Source: Paenibacillus chondroitinus NBRC 15376 (GTDB lineage: Bacteria > Bacillota > Bacilli > Paenibacillales > NBRC-103111). Taken from it: 64,000 bases of DNA. Position 1 is the first letter of the stretch, and every line of letters begins with the position of its first letter. The position numbers and the translations under genes are program-made. Shown piece after piece: positions 8,124 to 16,463 of the stretch. Location: assembly GCF_004000765.1 (NCBI RefSeq), contig NZ_BILW01000017.1:1-64000 (forward strand). The letters run 5' to 3'. Under the pieces are notes generated by a model. It did no database searches, was not told the DNA's origin, and worked only from the letters and a program-made list of their open reading frames with translations.

Positions 8124-9521
8124 ATGGATGATCAACAGTTTGACCTCGTGATTCGCAAAGGTACCGTGGTACTCATGGATGACGTGCGGCAGGTAGACAT
8201 CGGTATTCTAGGCGGCAAAATTGCTGCGTTAAGCGAAAACCTCAGCTACTCGGAGCAAACGCCTGTTTATGAGGCGGAACACCTGCATATCTTGCCCGGC
8301 ATGATTGATGCACATGTTCATTTCAACGAACCGGCGCTTGGTCATTGGGAGGGCTTCGCGACAGGCTCGGCGGCTCTCGCAGCTGGAGGATGCACGACAT
8401 TTATCGATATGCCGCTTAATGGCGTACCTCCAACGGTAAGGCTCAGCGCTCTGGAACAAAAGCTGGCAGCGGCCAAAGGACACTCCGTGGTCGATTATGC
8501 CCTGTGGGGAGGATTGGTTCCCGGCAATATCGGGCATCTGCAGGAGCTGGCGGAGGCAGGCGTCATCGGCTTCAAGGCTTTCATGTCCTGTCCCGGCGGA
8601 GAAGGGGAAGATATTTTCGCTGAGGTGGACGACAAAACACTCTACAAAGGCATGCAGGAGATCGCCCGCTTGGGGCTAGTGCTCGCTCTTCACGCTGAAA
8701 GCGAAGAGATCATATCCAAGCGAGCCGCCAAGGCTCAAGCGGAAGGCAGACGAGGAGCGCTCGACTACGTTGCGACGAGGCCGATCGCTGCGGAGCTGGA
8801 AGCGGTGAACCGCGCGCTGTGCTACGCAGAGCAGACGGGCTGCCGGCTGCATTTCGTGCATATTTCCAGCGCAGAAGGTGTGCAGGCCATCACGGAGGCG
8901 AAGGCCAAAGGGCTGGACGTCACGGTGGAAACGTGCCCGCATTATTTGGCGCTGACCAGCGCCGATCTGGCGCAGCTGGGTCCGGTCGCGAAGTGCGCGC
9001 CTCCGCTGCGCACGGCGGAAGATCAAGACCGGCTGTGGGCGGAGCTGATGGCCGGGCGGCTTGATATTCTCGCTTCGGACCACTCCCCGTGCCCAACGTC
9101 CATGAAGCAGGGGGATTTTTTCGAAGCGTGGGGCGGCATCTCCGGGGCGCAGAGCTCCATGGAGCTGATGTTGGATGAAGGGCATCTTCGCAGAAATGTG
9201 CCGCTGCCCGAGCTGTCGAGGATGCTTTCGCTTGAGCCTGCCAAGCGTTTTGGACTGTATCCTCGCAAGGGGGTTATTGCGGTCGGAGCGGATGCCGACC
9301 TCGCATTGGTTGATATGAGCAGGGGCTATACCCTGCAGGCGAATGATTTGCTTTACCGCCACAAGCATAGTCCTTATGTGGGGCGGGCGTTTGGATGCCG
9401 TGTGCAGGCGACATTTTGCCGTGGAAGCAAGGTGTATGAGCTTGGAGAAGGAGTTACGGAGACGGCGGATGGCGCATGGTTACGTCCCGCAGTGATCGTT
9501 GGAGGTGAGGTCGGTGGCTAA
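8124..9521 (+). CDS. pucH: Allantoinase
   Basis: A 465-residue cyclic amidohydrolase that opens allantoin to allantoate. The binuclear zinc ligands are all visible: His64-x-His66 (DAHVHFNEP), Lys151 in GFKAFMSCPG (the carboxylated lysine), His190 in LHAESE, His246 in HFVHISS and Asp319 in ASDHSPCP. ATG 8124 follows GGGAGGAT at good distance; in-frame codons upstream lack a ribosome binding site. GC content rises clearly between about 8700 and 9080 compared with both flanks. The next gene starts within the last codons of this one. Confidence 0.95.
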   Translation: MDDQQFDLVIRKGTVVLMDDVRQVDIGILGGKIAALSENLSYSEQTPVYEAEHLHILPGMIDAHVHFNEPALGHWEGFATGSAALAAGGCTTFIDMPLNGVPPTVRLSALEQKLAAAKGHSVVDYALWGGLVPGNIGHLQELAEAGVIGFKAFMSCPGGEGEDIFAEVDDKTLYKGMQEIARLGLVLALHAESEEIISKRAAKAQAEGRRGALDYVATRPIAAELEAVNRALCYAEQTGCRLHFVHISSAEGVQAITEAKAKGLDVTVETCPHYLALTSADLAQLGPVAKCAPPLRTAEDQDRLWAELMAGRLDILASDHSPCPTSMKQGDFFEAWGGISGAQSSMELMLDEGHLRRNVPLPELSRMLSLEPAKRFGLYPRKGVIAVGADADLALVDMSRGYTLQANDLLYRHKHSPYVGRAFGCRVQATFCRGSKVYELGEGVTETADGAWLRPAVIVGGEVGG

Positions 9522-10806
9522 AAGGGTACCGAATTCACTTGATTTGTTGTCCCAATTCGGTGAGCGGATGCTTGAGGAGTTGGAGGAGCTTTCCTCGTAT
9601 GGGGCTAATGCCGAAGGAGGCGTGACTCGACTGCTTTATACGGATCCATGGCTGAAGGCACAGCGAGCGATTATAAGCAAAATGCAGCTGCTGGGGCTGG
9701 AAGCCGGTTTCGATGCGGTTGGCAATGTATTTGGAAAGTTGCTCGGCAGTCAGCCGGATAAGAAGCCGGTACTGACAGGCTCCCATATCGATACGGTCAA
9801 AACCGGCGGAAAGTACGATGGCGCATACGGTGTCGTCGCCTCGATGATGGCCTTGGGTTATCTGAAAGCGACTTACGGAGCGCCGAAGCGAACGCTAGAA
9901 GCTGTTTCGTTCTGTGAAGAAGAGGGCAGCCGATTCCCGCTGGCCTACTGGGGCTCAGGGCATGTCACCGGCGTAAGACCCTTGCGGCTTGCGGATGAGA
10001 TTGCAGATAGCGATGGCGTTACTTTGCTTGAAGCGATGCGGGAAGCAGGATTTGATGCTACAACTGCTGGGCAGCAGTACCCGGCAAAACGCGAATTCAT
10101 TGGCGGTTATATCGAGATTCATATTGAGCAAGGTTCCATTTTAACCTACAAAAAGAAACAAATTGGCATTGTAACGGCCATCGTTGGCCAAATCCGACTA
10201 ACCGTACAGGTAACGGGCAGCTCTAATCATGCGGGAACAACGCCAATGAAGATGCGCAAGGATGCGCTCGCCGGAGCGGCAGAAATGGTGGCAATAACGG
10301 AGCAAATGGCCCTTGAGGCAGGAGAGCCGCTTGTTGCTACTGTGGGACGTTTGGAAGTAAAGCGGGGAACCTCGAATGTGGTGCCGGGCGAAGTGGAGTT
10401 TACACTGGATATTCGGCATACTGACGAGCCCGAGATGCGTACATTTTGTGTAAGGTTGCTAACAAGGCTCGAAGAGATCGCGATGCGAAGAGGGCTTACT
10501 ATAGAAACGGTTGAAAATTTACATGCTCCACCGGTCGCGATGCAGGAAAGCATGGCGAAAGAAATTGAAGCTGCCTGTGAAGCCGGCGGATTTCAGCATA
10601 TGCGGCTGCCAAGCGGCGCAGGACATGATGCTCAGCTGTTCGGACCGATCTGTCCGTCAGCGATGATTTTCGTACCGAGTGTTGGCGGCATAAGTCACAG
10701 TCCGGAGGAATTTACGGAAGCGGATGATCTGATCGCCGGATTCCACACACTGGTTCATGTGCTATACCAATATGGCTATGGGGGGAAAGCAGATGAAACA
10801 CTATAA
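9514..10806 (+). CDS. pucF: Allantoate amidohydrolase (M20 family)
   Basis: A 430-residue metallo-amidohydrolase of the M20/AllC-hydantoinase group. It removes carbamate and ammonia from allantoate to give S-ureidoglycine. Metal-site motifs are in order: TGSHIDTVKTGGKYDG, the CEEEGSRFP acid pair, HIEQG, the dimer-domain HAGTTPM, and SGAGHDAQ near the C-terminus. GTG 9514 is selected because GGAGGT (9501-9506) lies 7 nt upstream; it overlaps pucH by 8 nt. The alternative family function, N-carbamoyl-L-amino acid hydrolase, is unlikely in this cluster. Confidence 0.93.
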   Translation: MAKRVPNSLDLLSQFGERMLEELEELSSYGANAEGGVTRLLYTDPWLKAQRAIISKMQLLGLEAGFDAVGNVFGKLLGSQPDKKPVLTGSHIDTVKTGGKYDGAYGVVASMMALGYLKATYGAPKRTLEAVSFCEEEGSRFPLAYWGSGHVTGVRPLRLADEIADSDGVTLLEAMREAGFDATTAGQQYPAKREFIGGYIEIHIEQGSILTYKKKQIGIVTAIVGQIRLTVQVTGSSNHAGTTPMKMRKDALAGAAEMVAITEQMALEAGEPLVATVGRLEVKRGTSNVVPGEVEFTLDIRHTDEPEMRTFCVRLLTRLEEIAMRRGLTIETVENLHAPPVAMQESMAKEIEAACEAGGFQHMRLPSGAGHDAQLFGPICPSAMIFVPSVGGISHSPEEFTEADDLIAGFHTLVHVLYQYGYGGKADETL

Positions 10807-12037
10807 GGACTTGTCGCCCTCGCCGAGAACCATTATGACCCCCGGACCTGTAGAGGTCGATCCACGGGTGCTGCGTGCGATGTCGTATCCGATTCTGGGG
10901 CAGTTCGATCCGGAATTTACAGAATTAATGAATGAAACGATGGAAATGCTTCGCGATGTGTTTCAAACGAGCAATCAATGGGCCTTTCCAGTAGACGGCA
11001 CCTCGCGTTCCGGTATTGAAGCCGTGCTTGTAAGTGTTATTGAGCCAGGGGACAAGGTGCTTGTTCCTATTTATGGACGTTTCGGTCATCTGCTTGTAGA
11101 AATTGCTGAACGCTGCGGTGCAGAGGTTCTCATGTTGGAGCGGGAGTGGGGGTCTGTGTTCGACACACAGGAGATCATAGACGCCATCCACCGGGAAAAA
11201 CCGAACATCGTCGCGATGGTCCACGGCGAAACGTCAACAGGCTGCATCCAACCGTTTGATGGCATCGGCGCAGCTTGCCGGGAAGTGGATGCGCTGCTAG
11301 TCGTGGATGCGGTAGCCACAATTGGCGGTGTCCCGGTTCAAACGGATGCATGGCAGCTCGATGCCGTCATCGGCGGGACGCAGAAATGCTTGTCCGTCCC
11401 ATCGGGCATGTCGCCGATCACCTATAATGACCGAGTCGAGGCCAAGGTGCTGCGGCGTAAAACGATCGAACGGGGGCTGCGTGACCAAGGTTCGGCCGTT
11501 TCCAGTTTGAAGCCGGTGGCGAGCAACTATTTTGACCTGGGCATGCTGCAGGATTACTGGAGCCCGAAACGGCTTAATCATCACACGGAAGCTACATCCA
11601 TGCTTTATGCTTTGCGCGAAGGGCTGCGTCTAGTCCTGCAGGAGGGACTGGATGAACGCTACCTTCGGCATAAGCGTCATGAAGCAGCGCTGGTCGCCGG
11701 CTTGCAGGCGATGGGGCTTACGCTTTATGGCAATCCGGCCTGCAAGCTGCCGGTCGTCACCTGCATCCGCATTCCGGATGGCATTGACGGAGAGTCCGTG
11801 CGCTCGATGCTGCTGAATACGTTCGGCATTGAGATTGCCAGCTCTTTCGGGCCATTGAAAGGTCAAATTTGGCGAATCGGCACGATGGGCTTCAGTTGTA
11901 ATCAAAAGAACGTACTACACGTTCTTGGCGCTCTGGAGGCTGTTCTTCTCTGGCACAGAGCCGATGTGAATGTTGGTGCAGCGCTGCAAGCAGCCCTCAA
12001 TCAATACGCTCGTAAGGAGGAGGAACAGCCATGTTAA
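10793..12037 (+). CDS. pucG: S-ureidoglycine-glyoxylate aminotransferase
   Basis: A 414-residue class V PLP aminotransferase. In B. subtilis, PucG transfers the amino group of S-ureidoglycine to glyoxylate, giving oxalurate and glycine. The N-terminus TIMTPGPVEVDPRVLRAMSYP is typical of the alanine-glyoxylate/serine-pyruvate group. The PLP lysine is Lys198 in GGTQKCLSVPSG, and the pyridoxal-binding Asp is in VVDAVATIGG. ATG 10793 (with GGGGGAAAG upstream) overlaps pucF by 14 nt. An in-frame ATG at 10757 has no ribosome binding site. Confidence 0.92.
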   Translation: MKHYKDLSPSPRTIMTPGPVEVDPRVLRAMSYPILGQFDPEFTELMNETMEMLRDVFQTSNQWAFPVDGTSRSGIEAVLVSVIEPGDKVLVPIYGRFGHLLVEIAERCGAEVLMLEREWGSVFDTQEIIDAIHREKPNIVAMVHGETSTGCIQPFDGIGAACREVDALLVVDAVATIGGVPVQTDAWQLDAVIGGTQKCLSVPSGMSPITYNDRVEAKVLRRKTIERGLRDQGSAVSSLKPVASNYFDLGMLQDYWSPKRLNHHTEATSMLYALREGLRLVLQEGLDERYLRHKRHEAALVAGLQAMGLTLYGNPACKLPVVTCIRIPDGIDGESVRSMLLNTFGIEIASSFGPLKGQIWRIGTMGFSCNQKNVLHVLGALEAVLLWHRADVNVGAALQAALNQYARKEEEQPC

Positions 12038-13626
12038 ACATCATGCCGCGAGCGGAGCGTGCCATGGTTGCTACGCCTCATTATTTGGCTAGCAGCGTGG
12101 GCAGCGCGATTTTGCAGCAGGGAGGCAATGCTTTTGACAGTGCCATTGCGATTAGCGCGACGCTCGGCGTTGTGTATCCGCATATGACGGGCATAGGCGG
12201 GGACGCTTTCTTCCTGATGTATGATGCAGCAACAGGTACCTATACAGGATTTAATGGAAGCGGGAAATCTGCTGCGCTGGCGAGCCCTGATTTTTACGAG
12301 GCTAAAGGTTTGCAAGCGATTCCGCAAAGGGGGATTCTGAGCGCGATTACGGTGCCGGGCATGGTCGATGCGTGGTGGCAGGTGTGGGAGAAATACGGCA
12401 AGCTGCCCTGGGAGAAACTGTTGGAACCCGCAATCGCCTATGCGGAAAAGGGGTTTCCGATTTCACGTAATTTACGCTACTGGATGAAGAAGGATGAAGC
12501 CTTCATTCGGGCTTCTGAACAGCTCAGTGCGATATATATGACCGGCGGTGAGCTATTGAAGGAAGGGGATCGACTGGTTCAGAAAGAGATGGCTGAGACG
12601 CTGCGCCAGATTGGTCTGGATGGCCGGGATGCTTTTTACAATGGCGCTGTCATGAAGGCGGTTGTGGAGAGTATGCAACAGGACGGCGGATTGCTGCAGG
12701 AAGAAGATTTTACGAGTTATGCGGGGGAATGGGTGAAGCCGCTCTCTAGCACGTACCGGGGCTATGAGATTTATCAAATGCCGCCGAACTCGCAAGGATT
12801 CACAGCGCTAATGATGATGAATATGCTGGAAAATATCGAGGTAAGCGCGGTTCCCAGAGCTTCAGCCAACTTTTATCATATCATGTCGGAAATTATAAAA
12901 AAGGCGTTTAAAGACCGTGATCTCTATTTAACGGATCCGAACTTTCGGGAAATTCCGCTGGAGCATCTGCTGTCCAAGGCTTATGCCAAGGAGCTCTGGC
13001 AGGCCATACAGGATGAGCCATTTAAGGCAAGCGAGCATTTATCTCCGGCAATCGGCCAAGATACGGCTTATGCGGCTGTCGTTGACGAAGCGGGCAATTC
13101 CGTTTCATTTATACAAAGCCTCTATTTCGACTTCGGCGCTGCCTATGTGCCGGGGAATACGGGGATGATTATGCAAAATCGGGGCTCTTTTTTCTCGCTG
13201 GACCCTGCTTGCGCAAACGTGTTGGAGCCGAAAAAAAGATCGTTCCATACGTTAATGCCAGCTATTGTCAGCAAGGAAGGTAAGCCGTACATGTTATATG
13301 GCACACAAGGCGGGGAGGGTCAGCCGCAAACGCAGCTTTCGATCCTCACAGGCGTACTGGACTATGGACTGTCCATTCAAGAAGCGATAGCCCTTCCTCG
13401 TTGGGTCTACGGACGTACATGGGGGGAAGACGGAGATGCGTTGAAACTTGAGCATCGTCTGGATGATGAAGTCTATGCCCGTCTCAAAAAATGGGGACAT
13501 CGGGTAGAACCAATGAAAGCATGGGATGGCATCATGGGGCAAGCGCAAGGGATTGTCATTGATGAGCGGGGGTTTATGAGCGGAGCTGCGGATCCGCGAG
13601 GCGACGGTTTAGCAATCGGTTGGTAA
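12031..13626 (+). CDS. Gamma-glutamyltransferase-family hydrolase (YwrD/HpxW-like)
   Basis: A 531-residue Ntn-hydrolase of the gamma-glutamyltranspeptidase family without a signal peptide, so probably cytoplasmic. The autoprocessing nucleophile is Thr345 in DTAYAAVVDEAGNSVS, where classical GGTs read TTHYSVVD; the second Thr and the His are replaced. The family pattern continues in GGEGQPQTQ. Precedent: the GGT-family HpxW of Klebsiella is an oxamate amidohydrolase in a purine gene set. Since PucG makes oxalurate, which can yield oxamate, a role at the end of this pathway fits. That is inference; a peptide or glutathione role like that suggested for YwrD is the alternative. ATG 12031 follows AAGGAGGAGG and overlaps pucG. 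Confidence 0.8.
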   Translation: MLNIMPRAERAMVATPHYLASSVGSAILQQGGNAFDSAIAISATLGVVYPHMTGIGGDAFFLMYDAATGTYTGFNGSGKSAALASPDFYEAKGLQAIPQRGILSAITVPGMVDAWWQVWEKYGKLPWEKLLEPAIAYAEKGFPISRNLRYWMKKDEAFIRASEQLSAIYMTGGELLKEGDRLVQKEMAETLRQIGLDGRDAFYNGAVMKAVVESMQQDGGLLQEEDFTSYAGEWVKPLSSTYRGYEIYQMPPNSQGFTALMMMNMLENIEVSAVPRASANFYHIMSEIIKKAFKDRDLYLTDPNFREIPLEHLLSKAYAKELWQAIQDEPFKASEHLSPAIGQDTAYAAVVDEAGNSVSFIQSLYFDFGAAYVPGNTGMIMQNRGSFFSLDPACANVLEPKKRSFHTLMPAIVSKEGKPYMLYGTQGGEGQPQTQLSILTGVLDYGLSIQEAIALPRWVYGRTWGEDGDALKLEHRLDDEVYARLKKWGHRVEPMKAWDGIMGQAQGIVIDERGFMSGAADPRGDGLAIGW

Positions 13627-13660
13627 GACGATGATGCCATAAAAAGCGAGGTGATCTGGG

Positions 13661-14653
13661 ATGGAAGCCTACGACATTTTACAAGCGATAGAGGATTGTG
13701 CGCAGTCAGCTGTGCTGGCGACGGTCATTCATGTAGAAGGGCATGCTTACCGGAAGCAAGGAGCCATGATGCTGCTGCTCTCGGATGGCAGCTTGTACGG
13801 GAGCATCTCCCCGGGCTGCTTGGAAGCCGATCTATCCGGATATGTCCCCTTCGTGGAGGCATCACAGAAGCCGCAAATGGTGGAGTATGACATGCGGCCT
13901 GCCGATGATTTCGGCTGGGGTGAAACGATTGGATGCGGCGGATTAATTCGCATTCTGCTGGAGCCGGTTACCTGTGAACTGCTGGTTTACCTCCTGACGG
14001 CGAAAGCAGCTGTGGATCGCGGAGAAGCGATACGGCTGACTCGCTCGTTTGCTGAGGGGTATACCGATATTCAGTATAACTTGAGTGGAATAGATAAGGA
14101 TTCCTCTGAATGCCAATCGTTGCCCAATGCGTATGCCTACACGTTCAAACCTAAGCCTAGAGTCATTGTGTTTGGTGCTAATCAAGATGCTATTCCGCTT
14201 GCAGGGCTGGCGATAAGCAGCGGATTTCGCGTAGTGGTCGCGGATTGGCGCGACGCCTACTGCACGCAAGAACGTTTTCCCGGTGCGGAGACGGCTGTTG
14301 CTTTTCCAGGAGAGCTAGTTGAAAAGCTAAGATTGACCGCTGACGACTATGTGGTTGTTATGAGTCACCAGTTCGATAAAGATGCTGAATTCGTGCAGGC
14401 AGTTCTGAAATCGTCACTGCGCTACCTCGGCATTATGGGGTCACGTTCAAGATCCGAGAGGCTGATGGATGGTGCGGAGCGACCGGAATGGGTGCATTAC
14501 CCCGTTGGATTGAACATTGGCTCGGAGGGTCCTATCGAGAATGCGATTAGTATCATAGCGGAGTTAATTAGTATAAAACGTGGTGTACGCTCAAATGAAG
14601 AATGGAGTTCCCCTGTGAGAACGGGAGATATCCAAGGGTGCCGCCCATGGTGA
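13661..14653 (+). CDS. pucA: XdhC/CoxI-family xanthine dehydrogenase maturation protein
   Basis: A 330-residue XdhC/PucA homologue, which binds molybdenum cofactor, promotes its sulfuration and inserts it into xanthine dehydrogenase. The N-terminal XdhC domain shows ATVIHVEGHAYRKQGAMMLL and the GSISPGCLEADL signature with its conserved Cys. The C-terminal Rossmann part carries VIVFGANQDAIPLAGLA and the closing YLGIMGSRSRSERL motif. It is first in pucABCDE, in the same order as B. subtilis. It overlaps pucB by 7 nt. Confidence 0.93.
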   Translation: MEAYDILQAIEDCAQSAVLATVIHVEGHAYRKQGAMMLLLSDGSLYGSISPGCLEADLSGYVPFVEASQKPQMVEYDMRPADDFGWGETIGCGGLIRILLEPVTCELLVYLLTAKAAVDRGEAIRLTRSFAEGYTDIQYNLSGIDKDSSECQSLPNAYAYTFKPKPRVIVFGANQDAIPLAGLAISSGFRVVVADWRDAYCTQERFPGAETAVAFPGELVEKLRLTADDYVVVMSHQFDKDAEFVQAVLKSSLRYLGIMGSRSRSERLMDGAERPEWVHYPVGLNIGSEGPIENAISIIAELISIKRGVRSNEEWSSPVRTGDIQGCRPW

Positions 14654-15297
14654 GCGTCAGGAAGCGAAAGGTCGTCGGTGTCTATCTGGCAGCCGGCAGC
14701 TCCAGGCGAATGGGGACCTCGAAGACATCCTTAGAACTGGCGAGAGGTGTTCCGCTAGGTGGAGTTGCTCTCCAGCAAGCGCTGAGCTCGGAGCTAAGCA
14801 GCGTAGTTGTTGTCGTGCGAGAAGGTGACTCCTTGGATTGGCTGCCGGCAGCTGCTTTAGCGCAAATATCACTGGGGCGCTGCCATATTGCGGTCTGTCC
14901 AGATGCCACAAGCGGGATGGCGCACTCGCTGTGCACGGGGATTCAGGCGGCTAAGGAGCTGGGCGCAGAGGGGATTATGATTTTGCTGGCGGATCAGCCA
15001 TTCGTTGATGGAGCGATGTTGTATAAACTTACGCAGGCTTTCAATGAGCATACAGGGGAGGACTATATCGCCAGCGGAGATCAAGGTCAGCCGAAGCCTC
15101 CGCTGATTATGGGACCGAGCATGTGGCAGGCCGCTGCTTCGCTCAAAGGGGATGTAGGGGCGCGATCCCTGTTTCGCTCGCCAATGTACCGAGGGCGTAT
15201 CCTTGAAGGGACTGAGCTGCTATTCATGGACATAGACACAGCAGACCGATATGAAGAGGCAAAAAAGCTATTTGCCGACTACTTCATGTCAATTTAA
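14647..15297 (+). CDS. pucB: MobA/MocA-like molybdenum cofactor nucleotidyltransferase
   Basis: A 216-residue nucleotidyltransferase of the MobA/MocA type that adds a nucleotide (CMP in MocA) to molybdopterin for xanthine dehydrogenase. The signature LAAGSSRRMGTSKTSLEL binds the nucleotide, and the acidic LLADQPFVDG motif binds metal. ATG 14647 lies 7 nt after AAGGGTG and overlaps pucA. GTG 14650 is a possible alternative. A weak terminator and a new promoter follow, so the maturation genes pucAB and the structural genes pucCDE appear to be separable transcripts. Confidence 0.92.
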   Translation: MVSVRKRKVVGVYLAAGSSRRMGTSKTSLELARGVPLGGVALQQALSSELSSVVVVVREGDSLDWLPAAALAQISLGRCHIAVCPDATSGMAHSLCTGIQAAKELGAEGIMILLADQPFVDGAMLYKLTQAFNEHTGEDYIASGDQGQPKPPLIMGPSMWQAAASLKGDVGARSLFRSPMYRGRILEGTELLFMDIDTADRYEEAKKLFADYFMSI

Positions 15298-15317
15298 ATA
15301 ACATATTTGAAGCGAAA

Positions 15318-15351
15318 AGTGCATTATTACTAATGATGCGCTATTTTTTTA
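15318..15351 (+). terminator. Weak terminator between pucB and pucC
   Basis: AGTGCAT (15318-15324) pairs with ATGCGCT (15336-15342), with one G-T pair, and is followed by T7. The stem is short, so readthrough is likely. Confidence 0.5.
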
Positions 15352-15380
15352 TACAAAAACACAAAATGATGTTAAGTTAG

Positions 15381-15410
15381 TTGACTCTATTTTCAGAAAT
15401 TGTTTATAGT
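15381..15410 (+). promoter_or_regulatory. Candidate promoter of pucCDE
   Basis: TTGACT (15381-15386), 18-bp spacer and TATAGT (15405-15410), about 70 bp before the pucC start and just after a weak terminator. Confidence 0.55.
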
Positions 15411-15479
15411 TGATCTAATTTAATTACGGACAATTATGTGGAAAAAGGCGGTTCAGAATACGCTGAGGAGGTTTTGTTC

Positions 15480-16463
15480 ATGTCAGTTCCTTTGTACCAG
15501 CTGCCGGAGCAGCAGCCTTCGGTATGGCAGCCGACAAGCGTAGAGGAAGCCATGCAATTAAAACATCAATGGGGTGACAACTCGGTGTTAATCTCGGGTG
15601 GCACATGGCTTCGCACACGCTGGGAAAATGGCCTTTCGTCGACCCCGCAGCACTTAATCAGTTTGGGGCGCATTCCTGCTCTTTCGGGTTTAACCATTGA
15701 CGCGCAAGGTCATGTTCATATAGGTCCAGCCTGTTGTTTATCTGATTTGATGGACAATGAGTTGATGAGGCAGCGATGCGGACTTTTGGTGCAAGCTTGT
15801 TCCGAAATTGCAGCACCTTCTGTCCGTAATTTAGCTTCGATCGGAGGCAATGTGGTAACCCGCACGGGAGATCTCATTCCGGTTCTCCTTGTCATGAATG
15901 CCCAAGTGGGGTGGTCGGATGGGCAGAAAGAGCGCATCCTTCCGCTAAAGGAGTGGTTGGAAAGCAGGCTTTTGACCTCTGATGAAATGATGACCAAGAT
16001 TGTGGTGCGAGCTTCTGGGCAGGTTGCTGCGAAACAGACTGAGGCAGAGCAGCAGACTAACGTGGAGCCGAACAAAGTAGAACAACTCGAACAAGACGCT
16101 TCCCGGACCCATGAGTTTTATTTGAAAGTAGGCCGAAGAGAGGCTTTTACCCCATCTGTCGTAACGGTTGCAGGCAGTTTAAGGACGGAGGCGGACGGAA
16201 CTATTGCCGCCATCGCTTTAAGCGCAGGCGGAGGAAGCGCTGTTCCGGCGAGGTTTGCCGAGCTTGAGGACGCGGTCACAGGTAAGCTTTTATCCAAGGA
16301 GGTCCTGCAAACGTTGCATAAGGGAGTGTCTGAAGGATTCGAGGCTGTAGCGGATGATTACGCAGGTGTTGCTTACCGCAAGATAACGGCGGCGAATCTG
16401 ATCGTTTCCGAGTGCTACAAAGCTTGGCGAAAAGGGGGCGGAGCCTATGCTCCTAGGTCGTGA
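15480..16463 (+). CDS. pucC: Xanthine dehydrogenase FAD-binding subunit
   Basis: A 327-residue FAD subunit (FAD_binding_5 plus CO dehydrogenase flavoprotein C-terminal domain). It takes electrons from the Fe-S subunit and passes them to NAD. Visible signatures are LISGGTWLRTRWENG near residue 35 and ASIGGNVVTRTGDLIPVL near residue 120, the FAD pyrophosphate contacts, and the C-terminal LSAGGGSAVPAR. ATG 15480 lies 8 nt after GAGGAGG. A Gln/Glu-rich linker (about 185-200) adds length compared with the roughly 277 residues of B. subtilis PucC. It overlaps pucD by 17 nt. Confidence 0.93.
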   Translation: MSVPLYQLPEQQPSVWQPTSVEEAMQLKHQWGDNSVLISGGTWLRTRWENGLSSTPQHLISLGRIPALSGLTIDAQGHVHIGPACCLSDLMDNELMRQRCGLLVQACSEIAAPSVRNLASIGGNVVTRTGDLIPVLLVMNAQVGWSDGQKERILPLKEWLESRLLTSDEMMTKIVVRASGQVAAKQTEAEQQTNVEPNKVEQLEQDASRTHEFYLKVGRREAFTPSVVTVAGSLRTEADGTIAAIALSAGGGSAVPARFAELEDAVTGKLLSKEVLQTLHKGVSEGFEAVADDYAGVAYRKITAANLIVSECYKAWRKGGGAYAPRS

